64,000 bases of DNA from Paracoccus aminovorans. Lineage in GTDB: Bacteria > Pseudomonadota > Alphaproteobacteria > Rhodobacterales > Rhodobacteraceae. Shown here piece by piece: positions 27,440 to 33,968 of the stretch. Under the pieces are notes generated by a model. It worked only from the letters and a program-made list of their open reading frames with translations. It was not told the origin of the DNA and searched no databases. The stretch spans positions 740,090 to 804,089 of the forward strand of contig NZ_KQ955208.1 in the NCBI RefSeq assembly GCF_001546115.1, written 5' to 3'. Made by a program: the position numbers and the translations under genes. The stretch's first letter is position 1. The number at the start of each line of letters is the position of its first letter.

Positions 27440-27516
27440 TGGTACCGCCTCCCCGGCTCGAACGGGGGACCTCTAGATCCACAATCTAGCGCTCTAACCA
27501 GCTGAGCTAAGGCGGC
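27440..27516 (-). tRNA. tRNA-His (GTG anticodon)
   Basis: A 77-nt tRNA including an encoded CCA. The acceptor GCCGCCT pairs with AGGCGGT, ending in a G1:U72 wobble. The D-arm is GCTCAGCTGGTTAGAGC, the anticodon arm CTAGA-TTGTGGA-TCTAG gives anticodon GTG, and the T-arm is CCCCG-TTCGAGC-CGGGG. The base at position 73 is A and the base before position 1 is U, not G. This lacks the G-1:C73 identity pair of most bacterial tRNA-His and agrees with the known alphaproteobacterial variant. Confidence 0.96.
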
Positions 27517-27629
27517 ACAGGCGCGTATCTATCGCCAGCGCCCCGGCTGCGCAAGCCCGACTTGCCGGTTTTTGACAGGCGCGTTAAGGAAAAATTCCGC
27601 ACCCAAGCGCCAGCCGGCAGGAGAGCAGC

Positions 27630-27866
27630 ATGAGCATCAACAGCGAAAGCGAAATCGCGGCGAATCTTCAGATCGGCCCCACCGACCGCGGCATGGTCCG
27701 CATCTATGTCGAGGCCGAGGGCGTGGACCTGCCGCTGGATTTCGACCCCGAGGAAGCCGAGGAAATCGCCGAGGAACTGCTGGCCGCCGCCGAGGCGGCG
27801 CGCAGCATGGGCGCGCCCTCTCCGGGCGCCGGCAAGGGCGAGAAGCCTAGAAAGCCGCGCCGCTGA
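27630..27866 (+). CDS. Small conserved acidic protein (DUF6324-like)
   Basis: A 78-residue protein. The first 55 residues look conserved and structured (IAANLQIGPTDRGMVRIYVE, then VDLPLDFDPEEAEEIAEELL); the last 20 are Gly/Pro/Lys/Arg-rich. There is a good GGAGAG site 8 bases before the ATG. I recall similar short proteins in Rhodobacteraceae under the name DUF6324, but this is a memory match, not a search. No function is known. The 3' end overlaps the convergent mmcB gene by 20 bp. Confidence 0.7.
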   Translation: MSINSESEIAANLQIGPTDRGMVRIYVEAEGVDLPLDFDPEEAEEIAEELLAAAEAARSMGAPSPGAGKGEKPRKPRR

Positions 27867-28326
27867 CCCCCATCGGGTCGGTCAGCGACAAGAGCCGGCC
27901 GGCCGAGACCCGGGCGATGTCGCGCAAGAGCCGCGAGCGCCGCGCCGCCGCCAACCGCGATTCGGGCGCCATGCGCAAAAGCTCCGCGCCCCAGCTGTCG
28001 GCACGGATCAGCCCCGAGCCCTGCGGCAGCAATTCGTCGGGGAAATCGGTATCCACCGCCCAGAAGAAGCGGTCGCAGAACTCCAGATAGCCCTGCCACT
28101 TGCGGTCGCCGGTGAAATCGGCCCGGCAGCTCTTGCATTCGACCACCCAGATCTCGCCCTTGGGCGAGATCGAGATCACGTCGACCCGCAACCCGCCCAC
28201 GGGCACGAATTCGCAAAGCGCGGCGTGGCCCAGTCCGGTCAGCATCCGCGCGACGCCGCGCTGCAGGCGCTGGCCGGGCTTGGCGGGCAGGATCTCGGTT
28301 TGGGCGTCGCTGGGCTGCTGTGACAT
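27847..28326 (-). CDS. mmcB: MmcB-type DNA repair protein (PD-(D/E)XK-like)
   Basis: A 159-residue protein. The segment GGLRVDVISISPKGEIWVVECK places an Asp and an E-x-K in the arrangement of a PD-(D/E)XK nuclease-like fold. DFTGDRKWQGYLEFCDRFFW and VDTDFPDELLPQGSGLIRAD are family-typical. MmcB was described in Caulobacter as a damage-induced protein linked to translesion mutagenesis; here no imuAB-dnaE2 genes are near. I saw no clear LexA box in the short upstream gap. The assignment is by remembered family pattern and is fairly strong. Confidence 0.82.
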   Translation of the reverse strand: MSQQPSDAQTEILPAKPGQRLQRGVARMLTGLGHAALCEFVPVGGLRVDVISISPKGEIWVVECKSCRADFTGDRKWQGYLEFCDRFFWAVDTDFPDELLPQGSGLIRADSWGAELLRMAPESRLAAARRSRLLRDIARVSAGRLLSLTDPMGVSGAAF

Positions 28327-28461
28327 GGCCGAACCATGAACGAAACGGCAACATCTTGCAAGCCCGGCCCCGCCGGCCCTTGCGATGCGGGGCGCGGGCG
28401 CCTATTTTCGGCGCAGGCGGGTTTCTGCTCTTCTCGTGTGTGGCCTCTTTTTCCACTGGCC

Positions 28462-28467
28462 TATAAT
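28462..28467 (+). promoter_or_regulatory. Consensus -10 hexamer of the 6S RNA gene
   Basis: TATAAT, a perfect -10, lies 4 bases before the closing stem of the predicted RNA. The -35 region 17 bp upstream (TGTGGC) is a weak match to TTGACA. Confidence 0.6.
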
Positions 28468-28470
28468 TTC

Positions 28471-28600
28471 ACCGAGGGGGCTGGCTCTGTCGGGGCCCTG
28501 GTCCCGTTATCCGGCTCCCACCTGGACATCCAGGCTTTCGGGGAAACTAGCGCTGCCACGGTTGCTGCGGTTCCCGCCGCCTTTCCCTCCCCTCGGAAAC
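28471..28600 (+). ncRNA. ssrS: Probable 6S RNA
   Basis: A non-coding stretch of about 130 nt can fold into one long closed rod. CCGAGGGG at 28472-28479 pairs with CCCCTCGG at 28589-28596, and an apical hairpin is formed by CCTGG-ACAT-CCAGG (28521-28534). Unpaired, bulge-rich sequence lies between them, as in the central bubble of 6S RNA. A perfect TATAAT precedes it. In Rhodobacter sphaeroides the ssrS gene is known to lie next to, and antisense-oriented to, a gene for a putative salt-stress-induced membrane protein. Here the next gene is a convergent DUF481 salt-induced-type outer membrane protein. The assignment rests on this synteny plus the fold. 6S RNA sequesters sigma70 RNA polymerase in stationary phase. 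Confidence 0.72.
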
Positions 28601-28628
28601 GAAAAGGGACGGCCCGAAGGCCGCCCCC
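28600..28628 (-). terminator. Rho-independent terminator of the DUF481 gene
   Basis: Read on the minus strand, GGGGCGGCC and GGCCGTCCC form a 9-bp stem (one G:U) around a TTCG tetraloop (plus-strand 28606-28627). TTTTC follows. It ends transcription from 28655 just before the inferred 6S RNA 3' end. Confidence 0.88.
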
Positions 28629-28654
28629 GTTGTCACGAGAGAGAGGGGAAAGAC

Positions 28655-29587
28655 TTAGAAGCCGTAGACCAGCGACACGCCCAGCGTGTTGTCGGTGCGG
28701 ATGTTGCGGTCCGAGACGTATTCGGTCTTGTAGGACACGCGAGTCGCGAAGGCTTCGGTCATCTTGAAGTTCAGACCCAGTTCGTTCGTGATCGTGTCGT
28801 TCGCGTCCGAGGTCAGATAGTCGGTGTCGTTGGTCACGAAGAAGTTGTCGTTGATGCGGTGGTAGAACCGCGACGACAGCAGGTAACCGACATCGGTATC
28901 CGAGTCGTAGTCGATGGTGCCGTCCAGCGGGTCCAGCGGATCTTCGGTCGCGACCACGGCCTTGGTGTAGCGCACGCCGACGGCGGCCTGCACGCGCCAG
29001 GCGGTGGTGTCGGTGTTGATCACGCGGTAGCCCGGGCCGACGCCGAAATAGGCGTCACGCTTCAGCCGGCCGTCAAGCGAGTCGAAGGTTTCGCCGTCGG
29101 ACAGGCTGATCGGGTCGCCGGCCAGCGCGTCGGTGGCCAGGCGGCCCAGGGCGAAGCCATAGAAGCGATCGTTGAAGTTGTACATGCCTTCATAGATCAC
29201 ATAGGTCTTTTCGGTGTCCTTGTTGCCGGCGTTGTTGTCGCCGTATTCCAGCAGGATACCGACCGACTGCGAGAACTGGCCCTGGTTGTGCGACAGGCGG
29301 CCCGACAGGTTGAAGTCCTGGTTTTCGCTGTTGCCGGTCGAGCCGGTGTAGCTGAGCGCGACCGAGCCGAAGGTGCCTTGGCGCTGGTCGGGATTGCCGA
29401 AGCGATAGGCGTCTTCCGAACGGGCGAAATCGTCGCGGACGTCGCGTTCGACATCGCGCATGTCTTCGTTGACTTGGGTGATGCCGACGGCATTGGCCCC
29501 GGCCGAGGTTTCCGACTGCGCAAAGGCAGGAGCCGCGAAGGAGGCAGCCAGGGCGGTGGCGCCGGCGAGGTAGGCAAGGGTTTTCAT
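28655..29587 (-). CDS. DUF481 outer membrane beta-barrel, salt-induced (YdiY-like) type
   Basis: A 310-residue protein with a clear signal peptide (MKTLAYLAGATALAASFAAP, cleavage after AFAQ). The remainder has alternating beta strands typical of a barrel (GSVALSYTGSTGNSENQDFN, then FATRVSYKTEYVSD) and ends GVSLVYGF with a C-terminal aromatic, as expected for BAM substrates. The strand pattern matches DUF481, which includes the E. coli putative salt-induced protein YdiY. The ATG at 29587 follows AAAAGGACTG. A 420-bp leader lies upstream. The inferred 6S RNA is convergent with it. A salt link is family naming plus synteny and is not visible in the sequence. Confidence 0.83.
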   Translation of the reverse strand: MKTLAYLAGATALAASFAAPAFAQSETSAGANAVGITQVNEDMRDVERDVRDDFARSEDAYRFGNPDQRQGTFGSVALSYTGSTGNSENQDFNLSGRLSHNQGQFSQSVGILLEYGDNNAGNKDTEKTYVIYEGMYNFNDRFYGFALGRLATDALAGDPISLSDGETFDSLDGRLKRDAYFGVGPGYRVINTDTTAWRVQAAVGVRYTKAVVATEDPLDPLDGTIDYDSDTDVGYLLSSRFYHRINDNFFVTNDTDYLTSDANDTITNELGLNFKMTEAFATRVSYKTEYVSDRNIRTDNTLGVSLVYGF

Positions 29588-29911
29588 CGTGATCAGTCCT
29601 TTTCCCGAACCGTGTTCCGTGTCCGTGGCCCCGGCCTTCCGGCACCACGAGCATCTCTGCTGCATCAGAGGTAGAACCAGCCACCCGGTGGATAAAGAGG
29701 GGCCGGAAACGTGAACCGATCTCCCAAAAACGTGAAAATAGCAGGGAACCCGGCCATCGGCGGAAATTGGACCAGCTGAAATCGTGATGAAACCAAATCG
29801 CCGCTTGGTTGTAACGAACTTTATCCACAAGTTTCAGAAGGTAGGACGACACCGTCGCGCTCACGAAAGGTTAACGGGTGGTAACATCCTCGGTCGCAGA
29901 GCGGATTGCAC

Positions 29912-29940
29912 AAAAAAAGGGCAGCGAATTTTCGCTGCCC
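29912..29940 (-). terminator. Rho-independent terminator of the small membrane protein gene
   Basis: On the minus strand GGGCAGCGAA pairs with TTCGCTGCCC and is followed by seven T residues. It lies about 70 bp past the stop of the 30008-30313 gene. Confidence 0.9.
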
Positions 29941-29954
29941 CGTCTCGGGAATTG

Positions 29955-29982
29955 TTGCGCCAGGTCCACAGTCCTGGCGCAA
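29955..29982. repeat. Perfect 10-bp inverted repeat
   Basis: TTGCGCCAGG at 29955-29964 and CCTGGCGCAA at 29973-29982 are exact reverse complements around an 8-base loop. There is no clean T-run on either side, so it is not an obvious terminator. It could be a protein site or a stabilising 3' hairpin. Confidence 0.8.
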
Positions 29983-30007
29983 AAATGTCATCCTGGCGTG
30001 AGGGCGC

Positions 30008-30313
30008 CTAGCGTTTGCTGGGCGCTGCCGCCGCAGCAAGCGCCGGGATGCGGACGCGCGAGGGGCGGCGCCTGCCGCCATGCGGGCCATCGCCGCCGGC
30101 CATCAGCATGATGCGGATGCCGAACTGCACGCCGGAAAACAGGACGGTGTGGAAGACGACCAGCATCAGCACGGCGATCCAGCCGCCGCGGGTGGCAAAG
30201 ACCAGATGGCGCAGCGATGCCACGTCCAGCGCCAGAAGCAGCCCGGTAAAGGCGAGCGCCAGCACGAAGCCGATGGCGATGCTGAGGATATAGAGCCGGA
30301 CCAGCCTGGGCAT
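30008..30313 (-). CDS. Small two-TM membrane protein of unknown function
   Basis: A 101-residue protein with TM segments at about 8-27 (LSIAIGFVLALAFTGLLLAL) and 44-66 (AVLMLVVFHTVLFSGVQFGI). A basic Gly/Arg/Pro/Ala-rich tail (GGRRRPSRVRIPALAAAAA) follows. The ATG at 30313 is placed just before the first TM; the frame is open further upstream without a plausible signal. It is monocistronic between two terminator-bounded units, close to nusB. I do not recognise a named family. Confidence 0.65.
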   Translation of the reverse strand: MPRLVRLYILSIAIGFVLALAFTGLLLALDVASLRHLVFATRGGWIAVLMLVVFHTVLFSGVQFGIRIMLMAGGDGPHGGRRRPSRVRIPALAAAAAPSKR

Positions 30314-30415
30314 GCCATTCTCCGTGCGGGGTGGGACGGCCCATCCTAGCGCCAAGGCCGGCGTTTCCGAAGCCGAAAATGCGCGGCGCGTCACAATGTC
30401 CGCGGCGGGCGGCCC

Positions 30416-30916
30416 TCAGAAGGCGTCCGGGCGCGCCTCGCGGGCCATGTGGTCGAGCACGGCGTTGACGAATTTCGACTCGCGCCCCTCGGCAAAGAAA
30501 GCCTGGGCCAGGCGGACGTATTCGGTGATGACCACCTTGGGCGGCGTCTTCGGCGTCACCAGCTCGGCCCCGGCGGCGCGAAAGACCGAGCGCAGCACCG
30601 GGTCGATGCGGTCGATCGGCCATTTCGCCACCAGCGCCCGGTCGGTCATCTGGTCGATCTTCGCCTGCCAGGCGACGGCGTCGTCGACGATGCGGGCAAA
30701 CAGCGCGTCATCGGCTTCGGCCGAGACGATATCGTCGTCCTCGCCTTCGCGGCCGATGCGCCAGTTCAGGAATTCGCGCTGGACGCGGTCGGCGGACGTG
30801 CCGGCGGCCTCCATCTGGAACAGCGCCTGCACGGCATAAAGCCGGGCGGCGGCGGCACGCGCCTGGCGGGCGGCGCGGTCGGCATTGCGGTCGGCGGGGC
30901 TTTTCTTGTCGGTCAT
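30416..30916 (-). CDS. nusB: Transcription antitermination factor NusB
   Basis: At 166 residues it has the NusB core: AARLYAVQALFQMEAAGT at the N-terminus, ALVAKWPIDRIDPVLRSVFR in the middle and VVITEYVRLAQAFF with FVNAVLDHMARE at the end. NusB with NusE (S10) binds boxA in rRNA leaders. The start is 2 bp downstream of the ribH stop, so it is the last gene of the riboflavin operon, a linkage conserved in many proteobacteria. Confidence 0.96.
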   Translation of the reverse strand: MTDKKSPADRNADRAARQARAAAARLYAVQALFQMEAAGTSADRVQREFLNWRIGREGEDDDIVSAEADDALFARIVDDAVAWQAKIDQMTDRALVAKWPIDRIDPVLRSVFRAAGAELVTPKTPPKVVITEYVRLAQAFFAEGRESKFVNAVLDHMAREARPDAF

Positions 30917-30918
30917 GG

Positions 30919-31470
30919 TCAGGCGCCCCTCGGTCCGTCGATCTCGCCGGCCAGGCGGATCACGTCGCGGGCGCCGCCGGGGGCGTCGCCGCGCGGCGAT
31001 TGCCGGTCCCAGCCGCGTTTCAGCGCGATCAGGTGCAGCGCCGCCGCCGCCGCGCCACCGCCCTTGTTCTGGGTCGCCGGATCGGCGCGGACCGCAGCCT
31101 GTTCGTAATTCTCGACCGTCAGGATGCCGTTGCCGATGCAATGGCCCTGCAGCCCCAACAGGGTGATGCCGCGCGAGCTGTCGTTGCAGACCGTATCGTA
31201 ATGCGTCGTCTCGCCCCGGATCACGCAACCCAGCGCGACATAGCCGTCATAGAGCCCGCGCGCCGCGGCAAGGCCGATGGCGGTCGGCACCTCCAGCGCG
31301 CCCGGCACCTCGACCAGGTCCACCGTGGCGCCAGCATCGGTCGCGACCTGCCGTGCCCCCGCGATCAGCGCCTCGGCGATCTGCCGGTAATAGGGCGCGA
31401 CCACGATCAGCAGCCGCGCGCCGTCCAGGCGGGGCAGCGGCAGTTGGTAATGTTCGATGCTGGCGGCCAT
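30919..31470 (-). CDS. ribH: 6,7-dimethyl-8-ribityllumazine synthase
   Basis: A 183-residue lumazine synthase. LEVPTAIGLAAARGLYDGYV is preceded by VEVPGA, the substrate-binding motif. GCVIRGETTHYDTVCNDSSRG carries the catalytic His region, and GNGILTVENYEQAAVRAD is the conserved C-terminal motif. The enzyme condenses the pyrimidine with DHBP, the product of the adjacent ribB. The ATG at 31470 lies 4 bp after the ribB stop. Confidence 0.96.
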   Translation of the reverse strand: MAASIEHYQLPLPRLDGARLLIVVAPYYRQIAEALIAGARQVATDAGATVDLVEVPGALEVPTAIGLAAARGLYDGYVALGCVIRGETTHYDTVCNDSSRGITLLGLQGHCIGNGILTVENYEQAAVRADPATQNKGGGAAAAALHLIALKRGWDRQSPRGDAPGGARDVIRLAGEIDGPRGA

Positions 31471-31474
31471 TGCG

Positions 31475-32593
31475 TCACTCTTTCGGAATCGAGCGCGTGG
31501 AATGGATCGAAAGACCGTAGGCGTCAAGCCCGACGACCTTGACCGGAGCCGAATTCGTCAAGAGCACCAGTTCCGACAGCCCCAGCGCCGACAGGATCTG
31601 CGCGCCGAGCCCGTATTGGCGCAGGACGTGCGTGCTGACCTCGTCCTGGCGCGGCAGGCGCGGCTCGAGGTCGCGGAACAGCACCACGACGCCCCTGCCC
31701 TCGCCGGCGATGGCCGACATGGCGGCGCCCAGCGTGCCCGCCTCGGCCCGGCCGATGCCCAGCACGTCGTGCAGCGGGTCCAGCACATGCATGCGCACCA
31801 GCACCGGGCCGGGCGCGGTCAGATCGCCCTTGGTCAGCACGATATGCTCGGCGCCCGAGGTCTCGTCGGCAAAGATGCGCATCATCCAGTCGCCGCCATG
31901 GACCGAGCTTACCGCGCGCTGGCCGCGTTCCGCGATCAGGTTGTCGTGGCGGCGGCGATAGGCGATCAGGTCGCTGATGGTGCCGATCTTCAGCCCGTGC
32001 TTCTGCGCGAAGGCCACCAGGTCCGGCAGCCGCGCCATGGTGCCGTCCTCGTTCATGATCTCGCAGATCACCCCCGCCGGGTTCAGCCCGGCCAGGCGCG
32101 AGATATCGACCGCGGCCTCGGTGTGGCCGGCGCGGACCAGCACGCCGCCTTCACGGGCGCGCAGCGGGAAGATATGGCCCGGCGTGGCGATATCGGCCGC
32201 GCCCTTGGTCGGGTCGATGGCAACCGCGATGGTATGGGCGCGGTCATGGGCCGAGATGCCGGTGGTCACGCCCTCGCGCGCCTCGATCGACATGGTGAAG
32301 GCGGTCTCGTGCCGGCTAGAGTTCTTGGAGCTCATCAGCGGCAGCCCCAGCGCATCGATGCGCGCGCCGGGCATGGACAGGCAGATCAGCCCGCGGCCGT
32401 GGGTGGCCATGAAATTGACCGCGTCGGGCGTCGCCATCTGCGCCGGGATCACCAGGTCGCCCTCGTTCTCGCGGTCCTCGTGGTCGACCAGGATGAACAT
32501 GCGGCCGTTGCGGGCCTCGTTGATGATCTCCTCGGTCGGCGAGATCGCCACCGACCAGTCCCGCTCGACCGCACCGGGCTTTTCATACTGCAT
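31475..32593 (-). CDS. ribB: DHBP synthase fused to a degenerate GTP cyclohydrolase II-like domain (RibBX type)
   Basis: A 372-residue protein. The N-terminal half is an intact 3,4-dihydroxy-2-butanone 4-phosphate synthase. It shows DHEDRENEGDLVIPAQ, SSRHETAFTMSIEAREGVTT, ISAHDRAHTI, REGGVLVRAGHTEAAVD and GVICEIMNEDGTMAR. The C-terminal half is aligned with GTP cyclohydrolase II but lacks its hallmarks: there is no Cys-rich CLTGD...CDCG zinc site and no EGRGIGL loop. In their place are VRMHVLDPLHDVLGIGRAEA and GRGVVVLFRDLEPRLP. This matches the RibBX variant reported in Proteobacteria, so only the DHBP synthase activity is expected. A separate RibA must exist elsewhere. A GGAG site precedes ATG 32593. 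Confidence 0.9.
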   Translation of the reverse strand: MQYEKPGAVERDWSVAISPTEEIINEARNGRMFILVDHEDRENEGDLVIPAQMATPDAVNFMATHGRGLICLSMPGARIDALGLPLMSSKNSSRHETAFTMSIEAREGVTTGISAHDRAHTIAVAIDPTKGAADIATPGHIFPLRAREGGVLVRAGHTEAAVDISRLAGLNPAGVICEIMNEDGTMARLPDLVAFAQKHGLKIGTISDLIAYRRRHDNLIAERGQRAVSSVHGGDWMMRIFADETSGAEHIVLTKGDLTAPGPVLVRMHVLDPLHDVLGIGRAEAGTLGAAMSAIAGEGRGVVVLFRDLEPRLPRQDEVSTHVLRQYGLGAQILSALGLSELVLLTNSAPVKVVGLDAYGLSIHSTRSIPKE

Positions 32594-33149
32594 CCGCAAC
32601 TCCTGCAAAGAACCGCTGACCGGCAAGGAAACCCGCCAGCCCGCCGGCCGCCATCATTTCGCGCTCATGCTCGGTCTCGCCGATCATCAGCACCGCATCC
32701 CCGGGCAGGCCCTGCGCCCGCAGCCAGGCCTTCATCCTGTCGCGCATCGCCGACCAGCTGGCGCCGAAATGCGGCAGGTCCTGCACCGAATGCGCCCCGA
32801 TCTGCACCCGCAGCGCCTCGGGCGCAAGGCCCGGGCCGCAACCCAGATGCGGCACGGCGCCGCTGGCCGCGATGCGGGCGCGCTCGCGCGCGCCGACCGG
32901 CTGGCCGGGGCGAAACACCCCCAGCGCATTGCTGGAATAGAGAAAGGCCACCAGGTCGCGCCCGGTCGTCGCCCGCACCCCGGCATAGGTCTTGTAATCG
33001 AGGCCCAGTTCGTGCGCCCGCCGTACCCGCATGCGCACCACCTCGACCGGCAGGCGCTCGCCCAGAAGCTCGCGCCGGGCCAGGCGCCAGCAATGGGCGC
33101 GAAAGCCGCTGGCCTGGCCCGGCCCGCGGTTATGGCCGATGCCGGCCAT
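32583..33149 (-). CDS. Uncharacterised protein between ribE and ribB
   Basis: A 188-residue soluble protein without an assigned family. It begins MAGIGHNRGP, an N-terminal motif shared by various small alphaproteobacterial proteins of unknown role. It contains GLDYKTYAGVRATTGRDLVAF and LYSSNALGVFRPGQPV, and there are five His and two Cys residues. No signal peptide, TM or classic catalytic motif is visible. Its ATG overlaps the ribE stop (TGATG), and its end overlaps the ribB start by 11 bp. This tight coupling on both sides implies co-expression with riboflavin synthesis. A role in flavin metabolism is only suggested by position. Confidence 0.75.
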   Translation of the reverse strand: MAGIGHNRGPGQASGFRAHCWRLARRELLGERLPVEVVRMRVRRAHELGLDYKTYAGVRATTGRDLVAFLYSSNALGVFRPGQPVGARERARIAASGAVPHLGCGPGLAPEALRVQIGAHSVQDLPHFGASWSAMRDRMKAWLRAQGLPGDAVLMIGETEHEREMMAAGGLAGFLAGQRFFAGVADAV

Positions 33150-33742
33150 CAGCCCGCCTCGGCCAGCCGCGCGACATAGCGCGCCAGCGTGTCGATCTCG
33201 AGGTTCACCGCATCGCCGACCTGCGCCCGGCCCCAGGTGGTGACGGCCTGGGTATGCGGGATCAGGTTCACGCCGAAGGCGGTGCCCTCGACCTCGTTCA
33301 CCGTCAGCGAGGTGCCGTTCAGCGCCACCGAGCCCTTGGGAGCGATGAAGCGGGCCAGCGCATCGGGCGCGCGGAACCGGATGCGGGTGCTGTCGCCCTC
33401 GTCATGCATTTCCTCGATGACCGCGACGCCATCGACATGGCCCGAGACGATGTGCCCGCCCAGCTCGTCGCCCACCCGCAGCGCGCGTTCCAGGTTCAGC
33501 CGCTTGCCGGCCTCCCAGCCGTTGGCGCCGATATTGGTCCTGGACAGCGTCTCGGCCGAGATGTCGACGTCGAACCAGTCGGGGCCCTTTTCGACCACGG
33601 TCAGGCAGACGCCGTCGCAGGCGATCGAGGCGCCCAGATCGACGCCCTCCATGGCGTAATGGCAGGCGATCCGCGCCCGCATGTCGCCGCGCATCTCGAC
33701 GCGCGAAACTTCGCCGATATCGGTGATGATGCCGGTAAACAT
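33149..33742 (-). CDS. ribE: Riboflavin synthase alpha chain
   Basis: At 197 residues it has two lumazine-binding repeats. The first starts MFTGIITDIGEV and contains GASIACDGVCLTVVE, and the second follows GDELGGHIVSGHVDGVAVI with GSVALNGTSLTVNEVEG. Two molecules of lumazine are dismutated to riboflavin. It is the first gene of the minus-strand ribE-orf-ribB-ribH-nusB unit. I looked for an FMN riboswitch in the 226-bp leader and saw none of its conserved boxes. Confidence 0.96.
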   Translation of the reverse strand: MFTGIITDIGEVSRVEMRGDMRARIACHYAMEGVDLGASIACDGVCLTVVEKGPDWFDVDISAETLSRTNIGANGWEAGKRLNLERALRVGDELGGHIVSGHVDGVAVIEEMHDEGDSTRIRFRAPDALARFIAPKGSVALNGTSLTVNEVEGTAFGVNLIPHTQAVTTWGRAQVGDAVNLEIDTLARYVARLAEAG

Positions 33743-33968
33743 CGGCGCCTCCTTGTTTTCCGCTGCCCGAGAACTAGAGCCTTGGCGCGCGATCTTCAAG
33801 CAAAGCCGCAACAGCGGTTAACCGGCGTTAAGCGAGAATCGGGAAAGCCCGTGACAAGCGCGGGTTTTTGGTGCAATCGGGGCATGCAGGTCCCGGTGGC
33901 GCGTCCGCCTGAAACAACCAGTTCAACCCCGTTTCGTTCGCAACCCCTAGCCTGACCGGCTGGAGACC

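Larger units (their letters stand above)
29588..30007. other. 420-bp intergenic region upstream of the DUF481 gene
   Basis: No gene is supported here. Its right third holds two strong hairpins, a terminator at 29912-29940 and a perfect inverted repeat at 29955-29982. The remainder should contain the promoter and a long leader for the outer membrane protein gene. Its composition is locally more AT-rich (for example around 29720-29900) than that of the neighbouring genes. Confidence 0.6.

Noticed and set aside
28471..28600. tmRNA, RNase P RNA or SRP RNA as identity of the structured RNA
   Set aside because: No tag reading frame or tRNA-like ends, no RNase P conserved boxes, and no GGAAGG-type SRP apical loop. 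The 6S RNA fits better in fold and neighbourhood.
28336..28767. A 143-codon plus-strand open frame after mmcB
   Set aside because: It runs through the predicted RNA and the terminator and into antisense of the outer membrane protein gene; no ribosome-binding site or homology.
33743..33968. FMN riboswitch in the ribE leader
   Set aside because: None of the conserved RFN boxes could be found on the minus strand in the 226-bp leader.
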